Shown here in pieces: positions 21,778 to 29,771 of a stretch of DNA of 43,110 bases (positions within the stretch are counted from its first letter, which is position 1; every line of letters begins with the position of its first letter). The notes beneath the pieces are model-generated. The model searched no databases, was not told where the DNA came from, and saw nothing but the letters and a program-made list of their open reading frames with translations. This DNA is from Anoxybacillus ayderensis. GTDB lineage: Bacteria; Bacillota; Bacilli; Bacillales; Anoxybacillaceae. The stretch covers positions 1-43,110 of the forward strand of contig NZ_JXTG01000017.1 in the NCBI RefSeq assembly GCF_000833605.1, in the 5' to 3' direction. The translations under genes were made by a program, and so were the position numbers.

Positions 21778-23139
21778 ATGAGTGAACTACTCGTCTCTGA
21801 ACAAACAAACACTTCGACGCTTGAACAAATTAAAGAAATCATCAAACAAAAACATGTTGAACTATTACATTTACAATTTGTTGATATTGAAGGTGTTTTA
21901 AAGCACGTCACAGTGACAGCGGAACAACTAGATGATGTAGTAGAAGGAAAAATAATGTTTGATGGATCTTCTATCAAAGGTTTTTCGCCAATCAATCGCT
22001 CAGACTTATATTTACTTCCTGATTTACAAACATTTGCAGTACTACCATGGACAGTAGAAGCGGGGTATGCAGAAGCACGTTTTCTTTGCTCTGTGATGAA
22101 TCCAGACGGAACGTTATTTGATGGCGATCCACGTAACGTATTGAAAAAAACAGTTGAACGAGCGAAACAAAAAGGATATACGATCTCCGTTGGTCCTGAA
22201 TTAGAGTTTTTCTTGTTTAAAACAGATGAAAATGGAAATCCGACAACAACACCTCAAGATAACGGTGGCTATTTTGAGCCATCACCAAAAGATCTCGGTG
22301 AACGAGTTCGCTTAGACATTTATCGTGCATTAAAAGCAATGGGATTTACGATTGAGGCTTCGCATCATGAAGTGGCTGAAGGTCAACATGAAATTAACTT
22401 TAAATATGCGGATGCGCTTAGTTCCGCTGATAATGCAACAACATATAAATGGGTTGTAAAAACGATTGCTAAAAAATACGGATTGCATGCCACATTTATG
22501 CCAAAGCCGATTTTCGGTATTAACGGTTCAGGTATGCACGTAAACATTTCGCTATTTAAAGATGGAGAAAATGCGTTTTTTGATCCATCGGATGACAATC
22601 AATTATCTGAAACGGCATATCAATTTATTGCTGGTTTATTGCACAACGTAAAAAGTTTCGCAGCCATTACGAATCCATTAGTAAACTCATATAAACGTCT
22701 CGTCCCAGGATATGAAGCGCCTTGTTATATTGCGTGGTCGGCATCAAACCGCTCCGCATTAATTCGCATCCCTGCAAAACGAGGATTAGCAACACGCGTT
22801 GAACTTCGTTGTCCAGATCCATCTGCTAATCCGTATTTAGCGTTTGCAGTTATTGCTGAGGCAGGGCTTGATGGAGTAGAAAAAGAGCTCACTTGCCCAG
22901 CACCAATCGACGAAGATATTTTCCATATGACGAATGAACGTCGTAAAGAGCTTCGTATCGAAAACCTTCCAGGTAGTTTAGGGAAAGCGATTGAAGAATT
23001 AGAAAATGGAACGATTGGACGTCATACATTAGGCGACCATGTATTTAACGAGTATATCGCAATGAAAAAGAACGAATGGGATAGCTATCGAACAGCTGTT
23101 CATGCTTGGGAAATTGAACATTATCAAGCAAAATTTTAA
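21778..23139 (+). CDS. glnA: Glutamine synthetase, type I
   Basis: This 453-residue enzyme makes glutamine from glutamate, ammonia and ATP. The type-I pattern is complete: FDGSSIKGF (61-69), the metal-site PELEFFLF near 141, EASHHEVAEGQHEINFKY, FMPKPIFGINGSGMHVNISL, and NRSALIRIPAKRGLATRVELR. The adenylylation motif NLYDLPPEE is absent, as in Gram-positive enzymes. Unlike the classical Bacillus glnRA operon, no glnR lies upstream, and the sequence differs noticeably from the GlnA I remember, so this may be a second, paralogous synthetase. It has its own promoter, a possible GlnR/TnrA box and a terminator. GAGGT lies before the ATG. Confidence 0.92.
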   Translation: MSELLVSEQTNTSTLEQIKEIIKQKHVELLHLQFVDIEGVLKHVTVTAEQLDDVVEGKIMFDGSSIKGFSPINRSDLYLLPDLQTFAVLPWTVEAGYAEARFLCSVMNPDGTLFDGDPRNVLKKTVERAKQKGYTISVGPELEFFLFKTDENGNPTTTPQDNGGYFEPSPKDLGERVRLDIYRALKAMGFTIEASHHEVAEGQHEINFKYADALSSADNATTYKWVVKTIAKKYGLHATFMPKPIFGINGSGMHVNISLFKDGENAFFDPSDDNQLSETAYQFIAGLLHNVKSFAAITNPLVNSYKRLVPGYEAPCYIAWSASNRSALIRIPAKRGLATRVELRCPDPSANPYLAFAVIAEAGLDGVEKELTCPAPIDEDIFHMTNERRKELRIENLPGSLGKAIEELENGTIGRHTLGDHVFNEYIAMKKNEWDSYRTAVHAWEIEHYQAKF

Positions 23140-23165
23140 AAGCGAGCGATTGTGCTCGCTTTTTT
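23138..23165 (+). terminator. Intrinsic terminator of glnA
   Basis: AAAAGCGAGC, a 6-base loop, GCTCGCTTTT and further T residues. Confidence 0.9.
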
Positions 23166-23238
23166 GCATGTTTTCATTATGTGTTTAAACAACAAATCGT
23201 TTATGATGATACATAGAACATAACGAAAGGGTGGTATT

Positions 23239-24030
23239 GTGTCTAAACGAATCATCGGGATGATTGTGGCGATTTGTGCTGCAACAACATTGCTATGGGC
23301 TATCGGCTTAATCGTCACTATTCAAGACCAATTTTTTTACGAAGCTTCCTCAGTAAAACAACCAAAGCAAACAACGTCAAACACAAAGAAAAACGATGCG
23401 CTTTCCATTGTCGCACTTGGCGATTCATTAACGCGCGGGACGGGAGATGAAACAGGAAAAGGATATGTTGGCTATGTTGTAGATGAACTAAAAAAACGGA
23501 CAAATCAACATGTCCAATTCACCAATTTAGCTATTAAAGGACAACGATCTGCACAATTGATTGGCCAACTCAAACAAAAAGAAGTGCAACGTCAATTAAA
23601 AGAAGCCGACATCATTTTAATGACGATTGGAGGAAACGACTTATTTCGCGGTGGCGAAGCATTGAGAGACTTATCCACTACGCAATTAGAAAAAGAAAAA
23701 GAGAAATTTGCCCAACAGCTACGTACAATTTTTCAGCTTGTTCGCACAGTAAACAACGAAGCGCCCGTATTTTACATTGCTTTATATAATCCGTTCAATG
23801 ATTTAGATAATGGGAAAGAAACATCTGCCGTTGTACGTAGTTGGAATTATGTGGCATCTGAAGTAGCAGCGGACTATCAATTCATCATTTGTGTTCCGAC
23901 ATATGATTTGTTTGAACTACAAGTAAACGACTATTTATATACAGATAAATTCCATCCTAATAAAGAAGGATATAAACGAATTGGTGAACGTGTTGCCTCA
24001 CTTATTACGTTAACGAAAGGGGAAAAATAA
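23239..24030 (+). CDS. SGNH/GDSL-type hydrolase, membrane-anchored
   Basis: A 263-residue esterase/lipase-like protein with an N-terminal membrane anchor (residues 5-30, GMIVAICAATTLLWAIGLIV) and an extracellular SGNH domain. The blocks are visible in order: ALGDSLTRG (Ser nucleophile near 61), NLAIKGQRS (Gly), TIGGNDLF (Asn) and DKFHPNKEGY (Asp-x-x-His). It resembles YpmR-type enzymes of Bacillus; the substrate is unknown. The GTG start follows GAAAGGGTGG. Its stop codon overlaps the next gene's ATG (TAATG), making it the first gene of an operon with an ABC exporter and a Nudix enzyme. Confidence 0.87.
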   Translation: MSKRIIGMIVAICAATTLLWAIGLIVTIQDQFFYEASSVKQPKQTTSNTKKNDALSIVALGDSLTRGTGDETGKGYVGYVVDELKKRTNQHVQFTNLAIKGQRSAQLIGQLKQKEVQRQLKEADIILMTIGGNDLFRGGEALRDLSTTQLEKEKEKFAQQLRTIFQLVRTVNNEAPVFYIALYNPFNDLDNGKETSAVVRSWNYVASEVAADYQFIICVPTYDLFELQVNDYLYTDKFHPNKEGYKRIGERVASLITLTKGEK

Positions 24031-24941
24031 TGGAAGAAACGTTAGTTGTACAACATGTACGAAAAACAATCGGAAAAAAAGAAATTATTAAAGGGCTTTC
24101 GTTTTCCTTAAAAAAAGGAGAAGTGTTCGGCTTCTTAGGTCCAAATGGGGCAGGAAAGACAACGACTATTCGCATGCTCGTCGGGTTAATTCGACCGACA
24201 TCTGGAAAGATTTCAATTTGCGGATATGATTTACAAAAACAATTTACAAAGGCGATCCAACATATAGGCTGTATTGTTGAAAACCCTGAACTTTATCCGT
24301 ATTTAAGCGGTTGGGAAAATCTTGAACACTTCGCACGAATGGTTCCAGGAATTACAGCTCATCGCATTCAAGAAGTGGTTGAACTCGTCGGTCTACAAAA
24401 TCGGATCCATGATCTTGTTCGTACGTATTCGCTCGGCATGCGTCAACGCCTCGGTATTGCACAAGCGCTACTTGGAAAACCGACGGTGCTTATTTTAGAC
24501 GAACCTACAAACGGCTTAGATCCTGTCGGCATTCGTGAAATGAGACAGTTTATTCGCTCGCTTGCTGAAAAAGAACAGTTAAGTGTGCTCGTCTCATCGC
24601 ATTTATTGAGTGAAATACAACTTATGTGCGATCGTGTGGCGATTATGTCGAAAGGTCAGATTATTCGTATTGATACGGTCGAACATTTACTACAAGAACA
24701 AGCTCGGACATATTGGAGCGTTGATCCGATAGATACAGCCAAACAAATACTACAAAATGAAACGACTTTGCTCGGTGAAAAAGATGGAGCGCTCGTGACA
24801 ATCTATGAATCAAATGAAACGATTGCGCGTTGCAATGCTCGTTTAATTGAAGCAGGGGTATATGTCAGTGGAATTGAACGCAAACTTCCAACACTAGAAG
24901 ACTTATTTATTGAATTAACGGGAGGGGAAACGATTGATTAA
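24030..24941 (+). CDS. ABC transporter ATP-binding protein
   Basis: A 303-residue ATPase subunit of the BcrA/NatA style. It has Walker A GPNGAGKTT (37-45), Q-loop CIVENPELYPYLSGWENL, signature YSLGMRQRL, Walker B with VLILDEPTNGLDPVG and SSHLLSEIQLMCDR. A ~90-residue C-terminal tail ends LEDLFIELTGGE. It is translationally coupled to the SGNH gene before it and overlaps the permease start by 8 bases. It most likely powers the ABC-2 permease encoded next; the direction is probably export, and the substrate is unknown. Confidence 0.9.
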   Translation: MEETLVVQHVRKTIGKKEIIKGLSFSLKKGEVFGFLGPNGAGKTTTIRMLVGLIRPTSGKISICGYDLQKQFTKAIQHIGCIVENPELYPYLSGWENLEHFARMVPGITAHRIQEVVELVGLQNRIHDLVRTYSLGMRQRLGIAQALLGKPTVLILDEPTNGLDPVGIREMRQFIRSLAEKEQLSVLVSSHLLSEIQLMCDRVAIMSKGQIIRIDTVEHLLQEQARTYWSVDPIDTAKQILQNETTLLGEKDGALVTIYESNETIARCNARLIEAGVYVSGIERKLPTLEDLFIELTGGETID

Positions 24942-25914
24942 TCTTGTATACAATGAAATGTTAAAAATTGTTCGTAAAAAACGCTTGTTTATTATCGCAG
25001 CGATCGTTGCTGTTCTCGTTAGCTTATTTACATACGCGCAATTTAAACAAATCGAAACGATTCGAGAACGGATCGGAACGACAGATTGGCGCACACAGCT
25101 ACAACAACAAATCATCGACACACAAAACCGATTAAACTCAACAGGCATTTCTGAGGAATGGAAAAAGTTTCTTAAAATCCGTTTACAGCAACAACAATAT
25201 TATTTAGACAACGATATTAATCCGATGGCACCGGGTGCTCCAACATTTATGCGCATGTTTATTGAAAACTCCATTGAGTTATTTTTACCGCTTCTCGTTA
25301 TGGTCATTGCAGCTGATCTCGTTTCATCAGAGGCAAGTGGAGGAACAATCAAGCTGTTGTTGACACGTCCTGTGAAACGATGGAAAGTTTTAATGAGCAA
25401 ATATATAGCGATGATTTTATCTACGTCGTTTATCGTATTTTCTGTCGCTCTATTATCATACGCTATCTCTGGCATTGTATTTGGATATGGTGGATGGAAT
25501 TTGCCGCTTTTAACAGGATTTTCGGTTCAAGGTGAAGAACTAAATACAACAGCTGTTCATCTTATTCCGCAATGGAAATACTTACTTATTGAATTCGGGC
25601 TTGCTTTTTTTGTTTCGCTCGTCGTCGGTACGCTTACGTTTATGTTGTCCGTATTAATACGTAGTACAGCCGCGGTGATGGGAATTATGCTTGCTGCCCT
25701 TATTTCAGGTGCGATTTTATCAAGCATGGTATCATCGTGGGAGTCTGCGAAATATTTATTTATGGTAAATTTACGACTCACAAGTTATGTTAGTGGAACG
25801 GCGCCACCGATTGATGGGATGACACTTTCCTTTTCAATGACTGTGCTCGCCGTTTGGGCGCTTGGTGCACTGATCGTTTCTTTTTATGTATTTACGAAAA
25901 GGGATGTTTACTAA
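24934..25914 (+). CDS. ABC-2 type transporter permease
   Basis: A 326-residue membrane subunit. Helix 1 (residues 15-34) is followed by an extracellular Gln-rich segment, then five hydrophobic stretches, including SIELFLPLLVMVIAADLVSSEASGGTIKLLLTRPVKRWKVL, the conserved ABC-2 region with its cytoplasmic coupling turn. The TTG start at 24934 is set by GGAGGGG about 7 bases upstream and overlaps the ATPase gene. Its stop overlaps the next start (TAATG). It pairs with the upstream ATPase. Drug, peptide or lipid export is typical for the class. Confidence 0.85.
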   Translation: MINLVYNEMLKIVRKKRLFIIAAIVAVLVSLFTYAQFKQIETIRERIGTTDWRTQLQQQIIDTQNRLNSTGISEEWKKFLKIRLQQQQYYLDNDINPMAPGAPTFMRMFIENSIELFLPLLVMVIAADLVSSEASGGTIKLLLTRPVKRWKVLMSKYIAMILSTSFIVFSVALLSYAISGIVFGYGGWNLPLLTGFSVQGEELNTTAVHLIPQWKYLLIEFGLAFFVSLVVGTLTFMLSVLIRSTAAVMGIMLAALISGAILSSMVSSWESAKYLFMVNLRLTSYVSGTAPPIDGMTLSFSMTVLAVWALGALIVSFYVFTKRDVY

Positions 25915-26546
25915 TGAAAAAAAAGATTTATACGGTCATGGATGCATTACGACACCGAACACCAACGGTTATGGATTTCGACAAATACGCTACATATGCT
26001 GTTCTTCTTCCACTCATCCGTCAACACGATGATACATTTGTCTTATTTGAAGTGCGTTCATTTCAATTGCGTCGACAGCCAGGTGAAATTTGTTTTCCGG
26101 GTGGAAAAATGGATCCGTGTGATCAAAGTCCACAAGAAACAGCCATTCGGGAAACATGTGAAGAGTTGGGGATTGAAAAAGAACATATTACACATGTCGT
26201 TCCACTTGATTATGTGCTTTCACCGTTTGGTATGGTCATTTATCCGTTTGTTGCATTTGTGAATAACGCACACATGCAAATCAATAAAAAAGAAGTGGAA
26301 GATGTATTTACCGTCCCGTTATCTTTTTTTATTGAAACGAAACCAAAAATATATCGTGTTCAATTCGAACCAAAGCCCGAAGACGATTTCCCATTTGACG
26401 ATATTCCTGGAGGAAGACAGTATAATTGGCGACCAAGGCAAATCGAAGAACATTTTTATTACTACAAAGACAAAGTCATTTGGGGATTAACCGCAAAAAT
26501 TGTGTATCATTTCGTTAGACTTATTGAACAGATGAGGGGAGAATAA
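25914..26546 (+). CDS. Nudix hydrolase, CoA pyrophosphatase type
   Basis: A 210-residue cytoplasmic Nudix enzyme. The CoA-subfamily motif VLFEVRSFQLRRQPGEICF-PGG precedes the Nudix box (GGKMDPCDQSPQETAIRETC, then EELGI), so the likely reaction is cleavage of coenzyme A and its derivatives to phosphopantetheine and 3',5'-ADP. The box's REtcEElG core carrying the metal ligands is intact. ATG 25914 overlaps the permease stop. As the fourth gene in a strictly overlapping operon behind an SGNH hydrolase and an ABC exporter, it may act on acyl-CoA or lipid-linked compounds handled by them, which is inference. Confidence 0.87.
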   Translation: MKKKIYTVMDALRHRTPTVMDFDKYATYAVLLPLIRQHDDTFVLFEVRSFQLRRQPGEICFPGGKMDPCDQSPQETAIRETCEELGIEKEHITHVVPLDYVLSPFGMVIYPFVAFVNNAHMQINKKEVEDVFTVPLSFFIETKPKIYRVQFEPKPEDDFPFDDIPGGRQYNWRPRQIEEHFYYYKDKVIWGLTAKIVYHFVRLIEQMRGE

Positions 26547-26548
26547 GT

Positions 26549-27508
26549 ATGGGACAACCTGTTGATTTAGGATTTGGCATTTCACTTATTGATTTATATG
26601 ATCTACAAACTGCCCAGCGAACAGGAGCATATGTTTTTCATGAAGAAGAAGTGACGATTATCGAAACAAGTGCGAGCCCTTCTATCCCGCATTTACTTAA
26701 AGGACTAGAAGCAATCTCTATTGATTTACACGACGTAAAAAACATTATCGTTACACATATTCATTTAGATCATGCTGGTGGGGCGGGGATGTTACTACAA
26801 CATTGTCCAAATGCTCGCGTATTCGTTCATCCAAAAGGCATGCGCCATTTAGCTGACCCGTCTCGTCTCATTGCAGGGGCAAAAGCCGTTTATGGCCAAT
26901 CGTTTGACGCTTTATTTGACCCGATTGTTCCAATTCCTGAAGACCGATTAATTGTAAAAGAAGATGGAGAAACGTTACAAATTGGAAAAAATCGTACACT
27001 AACGTTTCTTCATACACCGGGGCATGCGAATCACCATTTCTCTATTTATGATCAAACAAGTAACGGCATTTTTACAGGTGATACAGCCGGTGTCTTTTAC
27101 CCTCAATTGCTTTCGTACGGTGTTGAGTTATACCTGCCGTCTACATCGCCAAATCAATTTGATCCCGAAGCGATGCGCACATCGATTGAAAGATTTATGA
27201 CGTTACGTCCAGATCGTATATATTTTGGCCATTTTGGTATGTCAACACATACACAAGTAGTTTGGAATCAACTTCATTACTGGTTACCGCTCTTTGTGCA
27301 AATCGGTTATGATGTTGTAAATGAACAAATGAATCTATCTTTTACAGAAAAAACAGAGGCTGTGTCCAATCGTTTATTTGATCATATCCAAACATTTTTG
27401 CGCAAACAGCAAGTACCTGATGATGCCGATGTATATAAAATACTTCAGCTCGACTTACAAGTGTGTGCAATGGGTCTTGTTGACTATATAGAAAAACAAA
27501 AAAGGTAA
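26549..27508 (+). CDS. MBL-fold metallo-hydrolase
   Basis: A 319-residue metallo-beta-lactamase-fold enzyme. The zinc motif THIHLDHAGG lies near 71-80, the second ligands are in LHTPGHANHHFS and FTGDTAG (near 158-180), and FGHFGMS gives the last His. The extra ~90-residue C-terminal helical part resembles the YflN/YqjP-like hydrolases of Bacillus, whose substrates are not firmly known. GAGGGGAGA lies about 8 bases before the ATG, 2 bases after the Nudix stop, so it is the last gene of the SGNH-ABC-Nudix operon. No hairpin follows before the tRNA promoter. Confidence 0.85.
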   Translation: MGQPVDLGFGISLIDLYDLQTAQRTGAYVFHEEEVTIIETSASPSIPHLLKGLEAISIDLHDVKNIIVTHIHLDHAGGAGMLLQHCPNARVFVHPKGMRHLADPSRLIAGAKAVYGQSFDALFDPIVPIPEDRLIVKEDGETLQIGKNRTLTFLHTPGHANHHFSIYDQTSNGIFTGDTAGVFYPQLLSYGVELYLPSTSPNQFDPEAMRTSIERFMTLRPDRIYFGHFGMSTHTQVVWNQLHYWLPLFVQIGYDVVNEQMNLSFTEKTEAVSNRLFDHIQTFLRKQQVPDDADVYKILQLDLQVCAMGLVDYIEKQKR

Positions 27509-27537
27509 TTGACGACAAATCATGTTTTCGCTATAAT
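27509..27537 (+). promoter_or_regulatory. SigA promoter of tRNA-Ser
   Basis: TTGACG (27509-27514) and TATAAT (27532-27537) with a 17-base spacer, starting at the MBL gene's stop. Transcription should begin about 16 bases before the tRNA. Confidence 0.85.
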
Positions 27538-27559
27538 TTCTTTGGCACCCCACTCATAC

Positions 27560-27652
27560 GGAGGAGTACCCAAGTCCGGCTGAAGGGGTCGGTCTCGAAA
27601 ACCGATAGGGGTGTCAAAGCCCGCGGGGGTTCGAATCCCCCCTCCTCCGCCA
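27560..27652 (+). tRNA. tRNA-Ser (anticodon CGA)
   Basis: A 93-base class II tRNA. The acceptor stem GGAGGAG pairs with CTCCTCC, with discriminator G and an encoded CCA. The anticodon arm is CGGT-CTCGAAA-ACCG, so the anticodon is CGA, reading UCG serine codons. A long variable arm (AGGGGTGTCAAAGCCCGC) and a T arm (GGGGGTTCGAATCCCCC) are present. Confidence 0.95.
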
Positions 27653-27724
27653 TATCTCCTCTTTTATTCCTTCTTTGTGATCTTCAACTTTGTTTCTTTA
27701 TTTCAATTGCGAGGATGTGACAAT

Positions 27725-28321
27725 TTGAAAAAATATTATGTCGTTTGGGAAGGGGCGAAAACAGGCATTTTTTCTTCTTGGGACGAGTGTAAACCGTACG
27801 TTATTGGCGTTCCGGGGGCGAAATATCGCTCATTTCCATCGAAAGAAGAAGCAGAACAAGCATTTGCGTCTAGTCCGTTTGTAAACCGAACGAAAAAAAA
27901 TAAAGCGCATGCAACAAACTATGTAGAGGAAAGCATTTGCGTAGATGCGGCATGTAGCGGAAATCCAGGATGGATGGAGTATCGAGGAGTACATACGAAA
28001 ACAGGGAAAGAGTTGTTTCATGTTGGGCCGATGATCGGAACAAATAACATTGGGGAGTTTTTAGCCATTGTTCACGCATTAGCATGGTTACAACAACAAA
28101 ACAAAAGTTTGCCGATTTATTCTGATTCGGCAACAGCTATCAAATGGGTAAAAGGAAAAAAGGCGAATACAACGCTCGTTCGCAACGCTGAAACAGAACG
28201 TGTCTGGCAACTTGTTGAGCGTGCTGAAGCGTGGTTGCGCACGCACCATTATACAAATGAAATTATGAAATGGGAAACCGAGCAATGGGGAGAAATTAAA
28301 GCAGATTTCGGACGAAAGTGA
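27725..28321 (+). CDS. rnhA: Ribonuclease H type I with N-terminal hybrid-binding domain
   Basis: This 198-residue enzyme cuts the RNA strand of RNA-DNA hybrids. An N-terminal RNase-H-specific binding domain (KKYYVVWEGAKTGIFSSWDE, AKYRSFPSKEEAEQAF, residues 2-47) precedes the catalytic domain. Catalytic Asp74 (ICVDAACSGNPG), Glu111 (GTNNIGEFLAIVH), Asp134 (PIYSDSATAIKW) and Asp194 (IKADFGRK) are all present. It follows the well-studied Bacillus halodurans RNase H closely in sequence and length. The TTG start follows GAGGATGTGA, and the longer frame would run into the tRNA. No terminator separates it from tRNA-Ser, so both may share one transcript. Confidence 0.92.
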   Translation: MKKYYVVWEGAKTGIFSSWDECKPYVIGVPGAKYRSFPSKEEAEQAFASSPFVNRTKKNKAHATNYVEESICVDAACSGNPGWMEYRGVHTKTGKELFHVGPMIGTNNIGEFLAIVHALAWLQQQNKSLPIYSDSATAIKWVKGKKANTTLVRNAETERVWQLVERAEAWLRTHHYTNEIMKWETEQWGEIKADFGRK

Positions 28322-28351
28322 AAGGAGAGGGATATTAACCTTCTCCTTTTT
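28321..28351. terminator. Bidirectional intrinsic terminator
   Basis: AAAGGAGAGGG and CCTTCTCCTTT form an 11-bp stem with one G-U pair, flanked by T-rich (plus) and A-rich sequence. The CobW gene's stop codon lies in the loop. Confidence 0.8.
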
Positions 28352-29252
28352 GCATGTCATCGAGTTGTTGTTTTAGTTTTTGTTTATCCAATTGTTCACC
28401 GATGATAACAAAATGTAACGGGACATTCATTTCCTCTTTCATATAGAGCGGTGTACCGTATGCATACTGAAAGGAGTAAACTCCACTTGTATGAGTAAAA
28501 CGTAAAAATCCTTTCATGCGGTAAATAGTATCAGGAAGTTGTCGTACCCAGTGTTCGAACACGTCTAAGTCAATTGGGCTTGCAAATGTATGTACGTATG
28601 TTTGAATGCGTAGTCTTTCGATGTTCATTCGCTCATGCTCGTTTCTCATCCGCTTCGATAACAAATGAATATCTTCGATTCGTACATTAGAAAACGTTGT
28701 GAAAATTGTGCGCGCTTCGCTGTTGATCGTTTGTAACTCAAACGATAATTTCGCTTGTTCATCTGGACGTAATATATCTGTCTTATTGACAATTAATACA
28801 TCCGCGTGACGAACTTGTTCTTTTAACAACATTTGCAGAGGAATGGAGAGTTGTTGACGATTCACCCAACGTGTTGCGTCGATTGTCGTAATAATGCCTC
28901 CCATTTGAATGCGATCAGCAAACAATGGCGACATACACGCATCGAGCACTTCAACAGGATGAGCTACCCCTGTCGTTTCAACATAAATGACGTCTAACTC
29001 ATGTTGTTGAAGAAGTGAATGAAGTTCTACTTCAAATTGATCTTGAATGGTGCAACATACACAGCCGCTTAATAACTCACTTAACACAGCATCTTTTGAA
29101 ACCGCATGCGAATCAATAGATACTTGACCGATTTCATTCATTACCACCGCCACTTTCCGTCCACGTTCTTTTTCATTTTGTAGTAGTCGCCTTAATAATG
29201 TCGTTTTACCACTTCCAAGAAATCCGGATAAAATATATACCTCTGTATGCAT
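28335..29252 (-). CDS. CobW/G3E-family GTPase (metal chaperone)
   Basis: A 305-residue GTPase of the COG0523 group, which delivers metals such as zinc to client proteins. It has Walker A GFLGSGKTT (10-18), the metal-binding GCVCC (Cys64, Cys66, Cys67), a Walker B/switch region with VIYVETTGVAHP, NKTD for guanine recognition, and a CobW C-terminal domain from about 215. AAGGGG lies 7 bases before ATG 29252; the ATG at 29309 lacks a site. It is divergent from the arsR operon. I see no clear Zur box, so its metal is undefined. It resembles YciC/ZagA-type proteins. Confidence 0.87.
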   Translation of the reverse strand: MHTEVYILSGFLGSGKTTLLRRLLQNEKERGRKVAVVMNEIGQVSIDSHAVSKDAVLSELLSGCVCCTIQDQFEVELHSLLQQHELDVIYVETTGVAHPVEVLDACMSPLFADRIQMGGIITTIDATRWVNRQQLSIPLQMLLKEQVRHADVLIVNKTDILRPDEQAKLSFELQTINSEARTIFTTFSNVRIEDIHLLSKRMRNEHERMNIERLRIQTYVHTFASPIDLDVFEHWVRQLPDTIYRMKGFLRFTHTSGVYSFQYAYGTPLYMKEEMNVPLHFVIIGEQLDKQKLKQQLDDMQKGEG

Positions 29253-29274
29253 AAAATACCCCTTTCTACATGTT

Positions 29275-29297
29275 CCTTTTTGATCATAGTCAAAAAA
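29275..29297. repeat. Inverted repeat in the cobW-ars intergenic region
   Basis: CTTTTTGA-tcatag-TCAAAAAAG gives 8-bp inverted arms about 25 bases upstream of the CobW start. It may be an operator for that gene; no regulator can be named. Confidence 0.35.
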
Positions 29298-29365
29298 GAC
29301 AAAAATCACAAGAAATAATTTTTCAAAAAAGTATTTACAAGCCTTTTTCTTTACAAAATCTTTAC

Positions 29366-29394
29366 TTGTTTATATAAGTATATGCTTATATAAT
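29366..29394 (+). promoter_or_regulatory. arsRBC promoter with ArsR operator
   Basis: TTGTTT (29366-29371) and TATAAT (29389-29394) are 17 bases apart. A perfect inverted repeat TATATAAG-tatatg-CTTATATA (29371-29392) fills the spacer and overlaps the -10 box, the usual place and form of an ArsR/SmtB operator. Confidence 0.82.
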
Positions 29395-29420
29395 GATTAA
29401 TGGATGAAGGAGGGAGGTAT

Positions 29421-29753
29421 ATGCAGCACATCGAAGAGACAGCAAATATGCTAAAGCTATTAGGCGATAAAACAAGATTAATGATTTTAGCTATATTAAG
29501 TGAAACTGATTGTTGTGTGTGTGAGCTTGTTGAGATGCTACAAATGAGTCAGCCAGCTATTAGCCAGCATTTACGAAAATTAAAAGACAACGATTTAGTG
29601 AAAGAGACAAAAAAAGCGCAATGGGTGTTTTATTCATTAAATAAACAACATGAATTTTATCCAATGATGAAATGCATTTTCGCTTATCTGCCAGATCCAA
29701 AAGAACACATTCGTCAACTTGAGAAAAAAGGAATGCGCATTCGTTGTGAATAA
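29421..29753 (+). CDS. arsR: ArsR-family arsenic-responsive repressor
   Basis: A 110-residue winged-helix repressor. CCVCELVEML (Cys31, Cys32, Cys34 at the start of the alpha-3 region) is the classical As(III)/Sb(III) binding motif of ArsR, followed by the recognition helix SQPAISQHLRKLK and wing KETKKAQWVFYSLN. GGAGGGAGG lies 4 bases before ATG 29421; the upstream ATG at 29400 precedes this site. It should repress arsRBC through the inverted repeat over the promoter and release on arsenite. Downstream arsB starts 19 bases after its stop. Confidence 0.93.
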   Translation: MQHIEETANMLKLLGDKTRLMILAILSETDCCVCELVEMLQMSQPAISQHLRKLKDNDLVKETKKAQWVFYSLNKQHEFYPMMKCIFAYLPDPKEHIRQLEKKGMRIRCE

Positions 29754-29771
29754 AAAGAGAGGAGTGGTTTT

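Noticed and set aside
21422-21808. A 128-codon minus-strand open frame across the csp-glnA gap
   Set aside because: It overlaps the start of glnA, the structured element and several hairpins, has no ribosome site and no recognisable protein pattern.
27611-27724. N-terminal extension of RNase H beginning inside the tRNA
   Set aside because: It would translate tRNA-Ser sequence; the TTG at 27725 fits the family's normal N-terminus.
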